Positions 25,430-36,728 of a stretch of DNA of 64,000 nucleotides are shown one piece after another. Source of the DNA: Kuschelorhynchus macadamiae (Eukaryota; Arthropoda; Insecta; Coleoptera; Curculionidae); the NCBI GenBank assembly GCA_030620095.1, contig JAUTXW010005180.1:911501-975500 (forward strand), read 5' to 3'. Position 1 is the first letter of the stretch, and the number at the start of each line of letters is the position of its first letter. The translations under genes were made by a program, and so were the position numbers. The notes beneath the pieces are model-generated. The model had not been told where the DNA came from. It did not search any database and saw only the letters and a program-made list of their open reading frames with translations.

Positions 25430-27600
25430 AAAAATTTCATCCAAATCTGTTCCATTCTCGATAATCTCCAACACAGAAGCCGAATTACCTCTTTGAATAG
25501 CGATGCTGATCCTTTGGGTAATGAAGCTTTTTGTTTCCTTGCACGATATTTTTGTGCTTATTTATTTAAGAAGCTTTTTTGCTTCGTTACCCCAAAGACC
25601 AAACGTTTCAACTGCGAAAGCTACAAATTCAAAACGGTCTTCTAGCTCGTCATATTTGTGATGTTTTTGTAATTTCCGCTACGTGCAGCATCACCTGGCC
25701 TTTCAGATGTTTGTTTAATATAAGAATCAGCAAGGGTATGCTTGCACGTAGCGTCCCATAACAATACTTTACCTGCTTTCCAGGGAACCAATGTCAACAA
25801 ACTTCAAGCAGTTCTAAAAATTCGGCAGTTATTAGAGACCTCTTGATTATGTCGTTGATCAGCCTGTGACTGGACATATGTTCTGTACTTTTTTTTGCAG
25901 CTTTGCCCATGTAGGCCATATATATATCTACTGTTGCGCCACAAGTGCAGATATGTTGTTCACATATAGGCAAGCCAACTCTTAAAGCAATGGAAATACG
26001 AAAAGATGAATCATCCAAAAGATTTTCCAAAGATGCAGAAGGTAAAGCATTGAACCAGGCATTACTTACAGGCATTTGAAGAGCAAGAAGACGTGCCCTG
26101 TCTTTGATATCCGTTTATTCGATATAAGGTTACTGATGAGAACCTGACATAACAAAGCCTAGAATTTAATGCAAAATTTGAGTCAACGTCAGAAAAATTT
26201 AAAATATTTTCAGGTAAAATCATTTGAAGCAAATTTGCAGCATCGTTAACCGAACCTAAAAACGCGGAAAAACAAAGTGTGGATAAATCTCGAATACCAA
26301 GACCATCAAGTTTAACAGATATTTTACTCTGTTTAGAATTATTGTCAAAATATCAATTTGTTAACTGAATCATAGTCTGAAAGATAGGTTGGAGTACTCC
26401 AACAAGGAGCACATCTTAGTAATAAATAAAATCCGATGTATCAAGATATTTTATATTTTCAGAAAATCGATTAAAAACAACAATTTTTTTGTTCAAAGCC
26501 TCCCTCATTTTATCAATTGAGAAAGGACATCCTAATAAACTAAACTGATCAAAAGGCACCTGTAAAAGATCCGGCGCCACTTTTCTGAATTAAGAATATA
26601 TCATTGAAACATGTGCTTGAGCAGATTTATGACATCAGATCTGGAGGGGTTAAAGCCCGACCCTAATATGAAAAGACGTATATATATTTTGTTCGTTTTT
26701 TAGTATATGTATCAAGTTTGAATATGGGGGCGGTGCTAATTTGGTATTTGGGGGAGCTTAGCTAACTTCGCCCATGAGCATCGGGTTTATTAAAAATAAC
26801 TGAAATTTCGCATTTTTTGTAATTTATTTTCAACTCAATATCCGAACTTAAATGAATTATTTTTTAAAGTCGTCCAAAACTGTAAAAATATTTCCAGCAA
26901 CTATTCCATCGTCTAAATGCCATACATTAATTTCAGACTGAATAGTGTTTAGTATCGGATGAATTACTAAACAAAATAATGGAGGACCAAGAGGATCCCT
27001 TTATTGTTCTATAGAGCACTGAGAAATAAAATTTAAAAAATTTGGAAAATATTGTTCAATTCTAGAAAGAATTATGTTTCTATTTACCAAATTAAAAGCA
27101 TTAAAATAGTCGATTTTTAGAATTACTTTATCAGAATTATGAAGATATTTAAGGTAACGACGAATCGCTTGCGTAATTGCTTCTGCTCCACATTTGGTAC
27201 CAAAACCCAATTGATTTGGGCGAAATGTTTTACCTAAAATATTGAAAATGCGAGAACACATTATTTTCGTAACCAAGTGGCGAAGACAGAAACCAACAGC
27301 GATTGGTCGAATTCCACCATCTGTTTTGTTAAAAGCGCATACGTTAGCCCCGAAAAAAATGGGATATAGTTGTTTTGGAACCAAACCCTTAAATATATTA
27401 TTAGTAAGAGATACGAGAGAAGAAAGTAAATTTGAAGAAAAGTTACCAAGCTCTTCCGTGAGTAAATATTTGAGATGCTGCCGCCTTAGTGAGTCAAGAC
27501 CACCTGATGAAACAGGTTTAAATAAAAGAATAGCTTTCTTAACTTCACAAATAGAAACATTTATGTCAATTGAATCAGAAGATTTTTTTACGTTGATTTT
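25430..27600 (-). pseudogene. LINE with RT and restriction-like endonuclease C-terminus, 5'-truncated
   Basis: The open frame 27,001-27,600 holds RT blocks SSGGLDSLRRQHLKYLL, LYPIFFGANVCAFNKTDGGI, GIRPIAVGFCLRHLVTK, FRPNQLGFGTKCGAEAITQA and LKIDYFNAFNLVNR (first catalytic Asp). A single TAA interrupts it. The same frame then continues RDPLGPPLFCLVIHPILN and VWHLDDGIVAGN, with the two active-site Asp residues. Further left the C-terminus shows ALRVGLPICEQHICTCGATV (a Cys-Cys-His knuckle, about 25,960), NDIIKRSLITAEFLELLE, WDATCKHTLADSY (about 25,735), FAVETFGLWGNEAKKLL (about 25,580) and ISIAIQRGNSASVLE (about 25,485). The last blocks belong to the PD-(D/E)XK-like endonuclease of this LINE type, but the segment with the PDG motif is deleted. 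Stops and frameshifts throughout. It lies inside a dispersed-repeat copy. Confidence 0.9.
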
Positions 27601-27905
27601 TAAACATCTTATTTGGCCGCCATTTTGTTTCGCCATATTGAATTTATACGTCAACTTTACCAGTATATCTTTATATCACACATAATGATTTCACAAAATT
27701 TGAAATTAATATAATAAGTAGGTTTTTGAGGCTGACTTCTTAAAAAAATTTATTAGGCCGCCATTTAATCTTGCTATAATATCTCGGATTCATACCAAAA
27801 TGTTTTTGGTACTATTTTTTTCAACATTTCACTAGGCCGCCATCTTGTTCCGCAATATTAGATTTTTACCAAAATATTATCAGGTTATCACTATATGATG
27901 ACAAA
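27600..27905 (+). repeat. Dispersed repeat family, copy D (middle part)
   Basis: Units begin with TTATTTGGCCGCCATTTTG (27,608) and recur at 27,757 and 27,836. It ends at GGTTATCACTATATGA, where the family normally continues ATATGACCCTTAATTTTTGA. Together with copies C and E it forms one copy split by two LINEs. The first 25 codons of the neighbouring LINE open frame are antisense to this repeat and are not LINE sequence. Confidence 0.85.
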
Positions 27906-28420
27906 GCAAAAACAGCTTACTTATTAAAACAGTTACAACATGTAAAGAAAAATACAGCTTGTGTGAGAACTTCATTTTTTCACTGTTTGACTACGGTGAT
28001 GTTGTATATGGAGATTCTTTAACAGTACGTACGAAAAAAATAATTCAATAAAATACAAAATTCTTGTGTGAGGTTTTCAAGTGATGTTCCTTATAAAAAT
28101 CATATAACTCCTTATCTAAATCAAGCTGCAAAACTTAACATGGAAAATCGTAGGAAACACCATATGTATAAATTTATATACAGAGTGTAAAAAAATCAAC
28201 CAGAATATTTGACCAAAAATTTTTACTTTTCTCACACCCATGGAACTAGAAATATTCAAAACTTTGTGATCCCTTTACATAGAAAAATGGCCTTTCAACG
28301 ATCTTTTACATTCGTTGCTACTAAAATGTGGAATGACCTACCTACTAGTATAAAGAATCTTTCTCTAGAAAGTTTTCTAAAAAGACAAAAAATAATATAC
28401 TTTTAGAATAGAGAACAATA
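27906..28420 (+). pseudogene. Non-LTR reverse transcriptase C-terminal relic
   Basis: The plus-strand reading SLFDYGDVVYGDSLTV matches the Y(G)...YG block after the RT thumb. It continues in shifting frames with HITPYLNQAAKLNMENRRKH and MYKFIYRV. The last stretch, 28,209-28,406, reads SHTHGTRNIQNFVIPLHRKM, then FVATKMWNDLPTSIKNL, and ends in a stop at 28,406. The HGTRN...MWNDLP pattern is the Jockey/CR1-type protein end. It is heavily 5'-truncated, as usual for LINE copies, and sits in the dispersed repeat. Confidence 0.85.
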
Positions 28421-28864
28421 ACTCTTTAGGTCAATATAATTGTGTGTATAGATTGCTAATTTAAAAAAGTATGTAAAAATAAAATAAAAATAGAAACACT
28501 ATTGATTTGTCCGACAGAACGCGCCTGGTACGATTTTTCCCCCTCTTCCCTGCCCCTTCGTCGGTTTTCTTTGCGTCTTCCTATACCCCCCGCTGCGTTA
28601 CCTAATTATCGTATACTTTTTAACTCTCTTACCTACCTTACTCCGCCAATTTGTTTGCATAAGGATAGAATATTTGAGATACATACAGTTTTTGTAAATG
28701 TTTACTATTAGGAATAAAAATATTGATATACCAATTTTAATGTTATTAAATTTATTTGGGCTGCCTCACAAAAGTACTTAGACCACTGGGTGTAATTGCT
28801 AACGGGTTTTTATAATCGAGAGGCTGACCCTTTTTGTTATATAGGTTTACTTTAATTAAGAAAT
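28421..28864. other. LINE 3' UTR or a second retroelement tail
   Basis: 28,421-28,500 is A-rich and could be the 3' end of the preceding LINE. 28,500-28,860 includes a 69-codon open frame of unknown relation. It ends with GAGAGGCTGACCCTTTTTG-like sequence, resembling a LINE 3' end, though I cannot prove it. Confidence 0.35.
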
Positions 28865-29110
28865 AATTATATTGAAAAACATATTTTCTAGCATTTAGGA
28901 ACGCTTAAACATGAAGATATGTAAAACCACGGATGGTAATTTTTTTCAAGAATACAAAAAATTTTATTTAGCCGCCATTTTGTTCCGGCATCTTGAATTC
29001 CCACCACAATTTTACCAGTTCATCTCTATATCACAGTTAATTATTATAACAAATTTGAAATCAATCCAATAATTAGTTTTTTCAGGCTAAATTTTGAAAA
29101 AATATTTCAA
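28865..29110 (+). repeat. Dispersed repeat family, copy E (3' part)
   Basis: It opens with the terminal-module phrase AAAAACATATTTTCTAGCAT, then ACATGAAGATATGTAAAACC, and runs into a new unit TTAGCCGCCATTTTGTTCC with GAATTCCCACCACAATTTTA. It is probably the continuation of copies C and D after the second LINE insertion. Confidence 0.8.
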
Positions 29111-30160
29111 CACAAAAAATATTTCAAAATATTTTCAATAACCTGTACCTACTGGACTCCCTATTAATATTTCCAAATATCATACACTTAGCGTAACATA
29201 TTATTTTCGGAATTATTATCTGTGATATAACTATTATTACTATTGCTATATATTTCCCTTGAAAGTGGACAAGTTCAAATAATTAACACACTCGTTTTAA
29301 ATATGTCTCATAAAACAACAAATTATGCTTTGATGTTTAATTAGTATTAAAAGAACGTTGATAGTAAGAAAATTATGAATGTAATAGTAATAGATTTTTT
29401 TCATAACCACATATAGTGAAAGGTTTCTTAATAATTATCTATAAATATAATTTTACATGCCTTTCTTTCATGAATATTTTAAAACTAGCAGTGAGCGAAG
29501 ATGGTCTAGGTTCTTGTAATTAATTACTCCTTGACAGGTGTTTGTACGTTTCGCATCAAGGATTATCATTTTTACATAAACCCTATTTTCGCATAAAATA
29601 TTATTTTGTAATAATATGCATACATTCCAAAATAACATTTATGTTAATATTTTCAAGAAATTTCTATCTAGCAAGTTTAGGCTTCACTGTTTTTTTTTAT
29701 ACGAATCTAACAGCAATAAATTATTTTAAATATTACTGTAGTAGATTGATTGTGTTACTATTACAACCATTTTGATAAAATCCGTGTTCTTGAAAGCTCT
29801 GAAAACTATATAAAACACGATATTTTCAACTCACTCCTCTACGTAGCCGTAAAATTTACTTATTAACACAACATGTTTTATGTTATTTATGTTAGAATAT
29901 ATTTATTTAATATTTTTAATATTCGTTAAAATTTATAGTAACAGAAACTAGGTGGGAGAATTTGTGCCTCGAGGTATGCCTATATCACTTTATTTTACAG
30001 AAAAATATTCAAAATGATGCCACTCTACCATTTTTACGTTTTTACAATATGCTTGCTATGGAACCACTTAAGAAAGTATTCGAACTGGTGATGAAGCTGA
30101 GAACATCTTCCTTTCATAAAGTAGTTAAAAATATATAAAGCAGGAGAACAGAATTTTATA
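29111..30160. other. Unassigned AT-rich DNA
   Basis: No recognisable coding or repeat structure. Open frames are short and unlike known proteins. Confidence 0.4.
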
Positions 30161-31323
30161 GGATCAGTTCAGTTGGCCCAATTCAAAATTTTAAAATAAT
30201 TTTTATGTCACATTTTTGCGCATATTTTGCACACCATATTTAAATTTTTGCACCAACTTCTGGGAGACTATGAACAAAGTTAAGTGGGTGTGGGTAACTT
30301 AACGCTAGCCCCGCGTCCCTCCCTTAAACTTTTTAATGTGTTTTTTAATGCGATTCGAAAGTATGATTTTTTTTGCCTATCGCGAGATATTCTACTTTGT
30401 AAAATAAATTTAGCCCCTCTACTAAACTTTAAGGTTTTTTGATGCGATTCGAAAGTATGATTTTTGCACATTTTTGCATACCTATTGCCAATTTTTGCAC
30501 ATTTGTATAGAGTGAGATATTCCACTTTGTGAAAACAAAAAAAGCTAAAGATAATGCCATTCCACTTTGTAAAAATGATATAACACTCAACTTTTTAACG
30601 TTTTCTTAATGCGATTCGAAATTACGATTTTTGCACACCTATTGCCGTGACTTCTTTTCGTGCTTATACAAAAAAAATCGCTCTGTATGTGTCCGTACCA
30701 AACTTTAAGATTTTTACTAAGAAGACATAGGAGACCGTGATGGAGTTAATATAAAAATATCGATAACTTGAAATATTATGCATAATTTTAAACAAAGGTT
30801 CAATTCATCTTTGTGTGGACGTGTGTTTTTCATTAATGAGTTGAGTGGGGGGGGCTAACTTTATTTTTATAAATTAAAATATGTCGCCCTTGACAAGGGA
30901 GCAAAAATCGATAATAAGTGTGTAAAAATCGAATCGCATAAAAAAATATTAAAACATTGAGTGGGAGGATGCCAATTTTATTTTTACATTGTGGAATATC
31001 TCGCTCTAGACAAGTGTACAAAAACTGGTAATAGACGTACAAAATCATACTTTTGAATCGCATCAAAAAAACCTTAAAAAAATAGGATATCTCCCTCAGG
31101 ACAAGTGTGCAAAAATTGGCAACAGGTGTGCAAAAATCATACTTTCATATTAAAAAAACATTAAAAAGTTTGATGGAGAGGAGAGAGAGTTAAGTTAGCC
31201 TCACCCACTTAACTTTGTTAATAGTCTCCCGGAAATTGGTGTGCAAAAATTTTAATATGGTGTGCAAAATATGTGCAAAAATGTGACGTAATAATTATTT
31301 TAAAATTTTGACTTAACTGATCC
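30161..31323. mobile_element. Foldback element made of inverted tandem subrepeats
   Basis: The left end GGATCAGTT (30,161) is matched by AACTGATCC at 31,315-31,323. From there inward the arms are reverse complements for about 240 bases. Both carry AAAATTTTAAAATAATTxTT, TTTTTGCxCATATTTTGCAC, GGGAGACTAT and ACAAAGTTAAGTGGGTG. Further in, both arms contain several diverged copies of a subrepeat of very roughly 110-180 bases: TTTTTAATGCGATTCGAAA, GTATGATTTTTGCACA, CCAATTTTTGCACA, GAGATATTCCAC. The subrepeats are inverted about a centre near 30,740. There is no transposase. The layout is that of Foldback-type non-autonomous DNA elements. Confidence 0.88.
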
Positions 31324-32775
31324 GAATTTAAACTACAATTTTAGAGAGAAGAATAAGAAACTAATATCTTGGAGCAAACATTTTCACGGTACCTCGAATT
31401 TCTTTACACTCTCTGAAAAGCAAGAATAATTGAAAGAGTTTCTCATTGCTATTGCTATGTATATTTACTTTTGAAGCATACTGTCGTTGGTTCAGTCCTG
31501 GACTCGAATAAATGCAGTAGTTTAGTGTATGGTGAATACTAAAATAATACGGTTGAGAAAAATGTTGCCTACCATTCTGCAACATTTTTCACAACACTAG
31601 CAAGAAACATAAAAAGTAATTATTATTCCCAATTTTTCCCCAATAAAAATCAGCAAAACGATTTCTAGGAAAATATTTTAATAATTAATACTTAATAATA
31701 ACAAAATAGCTATTCCGCAACGTAAGAATAGTATTTTAAAGAAGTCAAATTTATGAAAAGAGCATAAACAAGTAATTGTGGTATACCGTCTCGAATTTCG
31801 TAACTTCATGCAATCTGATTTAAATTTCTTTCATTTTATAACAGTTTAATGCCTAATTTTGCTAGGAAGTTAACATATTTTGTTTCCGCGACGCAAGTGT
31901 GACACACTTTTTTCTTACGCAAAATTCTTAGAACCGTAAAAACATTTGTTTTGCAAGTTGGTTTACAGATTATACGGTATAAGAGTTTGAAATGTTTCTT
32001 CAAGACATTTTACCGTGAAGGTGGCTTGATAAAAATATAGTATAAATGATAAAAGTTGTTAGTTATAAAAGTATCATCCTAACTTTCCTTGCTCACTTCC
32101 CACTATTGCCAACAACAGCTATTTTAAGGAAAATTTATTTTCCCTACGATAGCATAGTTATAATACTTAAGAAAAATAAATAAAATAATTTAAATATTAA
32201 TATCAGAGCTGTTTACTAGTTAACTGTTGTATAGTGTCGTTTAATATAAATTACTGTCACATGTTTTTTTTACTACCACCTAAATACATTCATAAAAGTT
32301 ATAATGAGGGTAGTTTAATAACGTTTTATTCATACCGAATGTTCATTTTTCTAAAAGGTCAAGTAAAATACTAGATTTTGAGGTTAAACATTTTCATGGT
32401 CACCCTGTATACATAAAATTACATAACGGGATAGCAAAAGAGATACCTTTTAGCAAATGGGGTTTCATGTCTATTACACACCTCAATAATTTGGTTTGAA
32501 AAGGTTATTTAAAAAAATATAAATTTGATTATAAAACTCGCTGCCTTTATCGCCCTTATACCTGTGTTTTATTTTATATTATTATTACAAAAAAAAGATT
32601 GAACAGATTTCAAATCAAAATAGGTGGGACCACATACATGTCGAATTGAGATCCTGCTCCTTTTTTGTCAGTAAAAAAAAGAAATCCGGCAAAAATTTTG
32701 GATGTTCTCCTAGTAACCACAAATGTCAGTTTTGTTCTTGTTGATGACTGGTGTGGTTTGGTTTGTCGCTAGAAG
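31324..32775. other. Unassigned; contains one solo transposon-like terminus
   Basis: No gene recognised. At 32,398-32,412 the phrase GGTCACCCTGTATAC, preceded by TTTCAT and a TTAAACATTTT stretch, looks like one end of a mariner-type element pointing left (reverse complement TACAGGGTGACC). I found no partner end. The sequence just before 32,776 flanks the large element. Confidence 0.4.
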
Positions 32776-32777
32776 TA

Positions 32778-33110
32778 CAGGGTGTCAAGTTATCGTGGGT
32801 TTTCGTATGCCAGAGCGCTTAACATTAGACAGAAAGATGCTGTTAGCGGCTTACGTTCCTATTTTTTATGAAACTTAAGGTGATAATAGTTGATTTTCCC
32901 TAGCTCTCTACGATTTTGAGACACAGGGTGATTTTGAAAATGTTGCATTTTCGGGCACCCCTCGTATCTCAGATATTTGATTGAAAAGTAAAGACGAATT
33001 CTTAAAGAACTTTTTACGTAAAATTCAGTGGTGTACTTGAAAGGTTTTACAGGTGTGTCGTTTTTGAGATATAACTCAAACTTATATTTTTTAATGTAAC
33101 ACCGTACATA
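32778..33110 (+). repeat. Left terminal inverted repeat of the 6.3-kb element
   Basis: It matches the reverse complement of 38,770-39,100. Shared phrases include TTTTCGTAT, GAGCGCTTA, CAGGGTGATTTTGAAAATGT, TGCATTTTCGGGCACCCCTC, GTAxAATTCAGTG and GAGATATAA. Differences are scattered substitutions and small indels. Confidence 0.92.
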
Positions 33111-33335
33111 TCCATATATTATTCTGTCATCTTATTCCCCTCTTTAAGAGCTTTTAAAAAATATATATTTATCTATAATTGTTTGGATTGAAAAGGTCAG
33201 ATTTTAATATTTTTCGTAAAAATGTGTATTTTTATCGCAGTAACCAAACGCGAATAAAAACAAAATATAAAAATTACATACTGATCTACGAAAGCGTAGA
33301 AGGGCCACAGTTTTTTTATTTTTATTTTTGTAACA

Positions 33336-33905
33336 AATTCCGACTTCTATCTCGGAATTCCGACTTCTAACTCGGAATTCCGACTTCTATCTCGGAATTC
33401 CGACTTCTATCTCGGAATTCCGACTTCTATCTCGGAATTCCGACTTCTATCTCGGAATTCCGACTTCTAACTCGGAATTCCGACTTCTATCTCGGAATTC
33501 CGACTTCTATCTCGGAATTCCGACTTCTATCTCGGATTTCTGACTTGTAACTCGGAATTCCGACTTCTATCTCGGAATTCCGACTTCTATCTCGGAATTC
33601 CAACTTCTATCTCGGAATTCTGACTTGTAACTCGGAATTCCGACTTCTAACTCGGAATTCCGACTTCTATCTCGGAATTCCGACTTCTAACTCGGAATTC
33701 CGACTTCTATCTCGGAATTCCGACTTCTATCTCGGAATTCCGACTTCTAACTCGGAATTCCGACTTCTATCTCGGAATTACGACTTCTATCTCGGAATTC
33801 CGACTTGTAACTCGGAATTCCGACTTCTATCTCGGAATTCCGACTTCTATCTCGGAATTCCGACTTCTATCTCGGAATTCCGACTTCTAACTCGGAATTT
33901 TGACT
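33336..33905 (+). repeat. 20-bp satellite array 1 (about 28 units)
   Basis: The unit is GGAATTCCGACTTCTATCTC, repeated without any change of phase for about 570 bases. Each unit starts with the 8-base palindrome GGAATTCC, so nearly every unit has an EcoRI site. The main variation is CTATCTC versus CTAACTC, with a rarer GTAACTC. The inner edge fades in GAATTTTGACTTATAG. Confidence 0.98.
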
Positions 33906-34019
33906 TATAGTAGTGTTGTCACATAAATGTTCCAATTTTTGCTTTGGATGCGTTGTCCAGTGACTAATAATTGTCCTTGTGATAAAGACATTTATGACTT
34001 GTGTAAAATATTAATTGTT

Positions 34020-34690
34020 GAAAATGTCTAGAAATAGTATCTAGTATGATGAAATCTAACCCCTGAAGGGTAGAAGACAAAGAAATTTTAATAAATGAGG
34101 AAAAAATAAATAAATTATTAAATTCAATTCCTTGTAGCGACACCATGAACGGCAATGCAAGCCAAACTACTTATAGGATGCTTTTACTAACATATCTATA
34201 ATTAATATCAAGTTTAAATAAGAAGTGCAGCGAATCTCTAAAGAGTAGATAACTTAAATAGATTTTAATAAATAAGAAAAAAAGTATATTTTACCCTAAA
34301 TAGACTCCCTCGGATCGTAGTACAAGCCAAAATATTTATAGGGGGCTGTTACCCCGATGTCTCGAAATAATATATATTATGAATTAATGTAGCAGCAGGT
34401 TTCAGAAAGGGTAAAAAATTCAAATTAAATTTAATAAAGTAGGAAAAATTCAATTAATTAAATTACCAATGTGTCTAGAAATAACAACTCTATGAATAAA
34501 AGTGACAGGATTAGAAAACTGAAACAAATTTTATTGAATGAAAAAAGTCATATTTTCATATTATGTCCCAGACCCCGAACAAAACTAGGTAGTCAAAATA
34601 TTAATTCGAAGTTGTTGTCAATAGGTCTAATAATAATATATGGTATGCATAAAAGTGGCAGTGAGGTCCTTAAGGGTAGAAGACCCCGGC
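34020..34690. repeat. Degenerate tandem repeat in the core
   Basis: Phrases recur in order, roughly every 150-230 bases: ATGTCTAGAAATA; CTNAAGGGTAGAAGAC; TTTTAATAAATAAGAAAAAA; TATTTTACCC or TATTTTCATAT; GTAxxxCAAGCCAAAATATTTATAG. At least three to four diverged copies are visible (starting near 34,024, 34,200, 34,358 and 34,470). The open frame at 34,471-34,749 is embedded in it. Confidence 0.65.
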
Positions 34691-35280
34691 CTGCCGAGTC
34701 ATTCCAATATATTAATGATGTATCTGTTACAAACTTTTACGACAAGTAGAAGAAGATCCAAAACGGGTAATGAAACTTAATACATAAAAAACGTAAATGA
34801 CTGGGAACATTAGTCAAAGAGTCTATAATCAGTAATACAGCCTACTGTATTAGATATTTTGTCAGCAAACCACGTATATCAAGGTACCCATTTTGATATT
34901 TTGGACAAATTAAAAGAAATACCTATTCCTTTTGTTGGGTGTGATCAACACGAAAAAAATTTACAACTACGATCATTGAGTTGTACCTTGTTAGTAGAAT
35001 GCTCTTTATTTGTAAAGAGGTTTACCGAATAGATAAAGCTAAAAGAAAGAAAATAAGGTGCTTGAAGAAACAATCAAAATTATGATTAACTTTTCACTGT
35101 GTTCCTGTATCTGTTTTGATAGATTGATGTCCTTCCACAAAATTAGAAATAAGAACTACAACGAAAACTTGATTTATGAGGATATGATTTGCTAACAATT
35201 TTTTTTTTGCTGAAATCATGTTACAGATTTTTGTTTTCAAACTTCATAAAATATCAATGTCTTCATTTGTGGAGGAATTC

Positions 35281-35633
35281 TAATAAATTATAGTTTTAAA
35301 AACTGAAAAACACGCTGTAATAGTAAACTGAACTAAAATAAAACCATTTGGACGAGAATAAAGTGATTAACAAGAAAATTAATGTCATTGTGAAAACAGC
35401 GTGGGTCTGATATCAGTTATAAATATTTTATCGGTATAATTTCTGAAAGTAAAGTCAGTATGAAAATATGGTATAAAGGCACCCTACATTTTTTTACAAA
35501 ATTAATTTTTTTCTTTTTAGTTCAATTTACTATTAAAGCGTGTTTTTTAGTTTTTTAAACTATATTTTTTTATCTTTTTAGTTCCGTTTACTATTAGAGC
35601 GTGTTTTTTAGTTTTGTCAAACTATAATTTATT
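35281..35633. mobile_element. Nested small inverted-repeat element (MITE)
   Basis: The left arm AAATTATAGTTTTAAAAACT, then GAAAAACACGCTGTAATAGT (35,285-35,337), is the reverse complement of TTAGTTCCGTTTACTATTAG...ACTATAATTT (35,577-35,633). The right arm is duplicated in tandem: the same sequence also stands at about 35,515-35,565. The element is about 350 bp, has no coding capacity and lies wholly inside the core of the large element, so it was inserted later. Confidence 0.82.
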
Positions 35634-36728
35634 TTTCTTCGCTACCTCCCCGTGCCGAGAATGGGTAATTTGCGCGTCTGCTGCCTTCCTTTTATATGGT
35701 AGCCATTTTCCAGGGTCCCTTTCCGAGATGAAATTTTTTATCCTGATGATCCTGTTCAGGATAATGGGACCAACTTATCAAATAATTGCATGGGCATCGA
35801 TTGTAATCTGGCGTTATAAAGTGGGTGAAAATCAAATGAAACTAACAAAAGCGTTTTAAAACGAGTACATTTACTCGAATAATATTTTAATTAACAGGTA
35901 TCAGGGAAATTTGGTTTTTCTGACTTTGTTTTAGTTATTATATTTTGTATCATCCATAGAATGTAACTGATTAGTTATGTTCCTGTCCTTACTTGAAAAA
36001 GTCAACCTAAAATCTTTTATACTTTGATGAAATTTAATCTGAATGAATAATAACGGAATTGAAAAATAAAGATTAATGAATAATCGTTTAACGAAATATA
36101 AGTTACTTTAATAGAGGATGCATAAACCTTTCATAGGTGCTAGTTATTTACTTAAAAAAAGATATTTTTTTAAACAAATATATTTCTTTTCATCTAAAAG
36201 AAAAACAATAATAATTATATTTAAATTTTATGTATAATAGTAAATAGTTGGCAAATTGGGAAAAGAAAAGAACAATACTTATGAGTAAATGACGATAACC
36301 CTTGATGAAGAGCGAGGAGACATATGCCCCCACACTACAATGCGTATATTAAAATCTGAAAAAAAAATATTTATATATCTGAAAATGCGTGCATCCCCTC
36401 CGTGCTATTGCATCTTTTTAACATAATATGGATCAGATGTTCTTACTAAATGGTGTTTTATTATTTCTACTATCTATGAAAAAGATAAAGCAAAGTACAA
36501 ATTTTTATTTTTCATGTCAACCATATTCAAGCCATCGGAACCGACCCAGTCATTATTTTTTAATTTGGACTTTATGCACAGTTAATAAATTTCTTTAGTT
36601 TTACTTAGCTTCATCCTGATCCCTATAATTAAAACATTAATTTCATTCAGAATGATCGCTTCATTTGACGTTAAAAGAGTATAAAAAAGTGATTGCGCTA
36701 ATAAGCAGTCGTGTATTAATTACAACGC

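Larger units (their letters stand above)
33906..36728. other. Core between the two satellite arrays
   Basis: 2.8 kb of AT-rich sequence not shared by the arms. It holds degenerate tandem repeats (34,020-34,690) and a nested inverted-repeat element (35,281-35,633). The longest open frame (34,471-34,749, 92 codons) overlaps the degenerate repeats and shows no known motif. No coding gene is supported. Confidence 0.6.

Noticed and set aside
31361..31585. 74-codon minus-strand frame beside the foldback element
   Set aside because: No similarity recognised, and the length is within chance expectation for this region.
34471..34749. 92-codon open frame in the core of the large element as a cargo gene
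   Set aside because: It overlaps degenerate tandem repeats that recur upstream with stops. No motif supports a protein.
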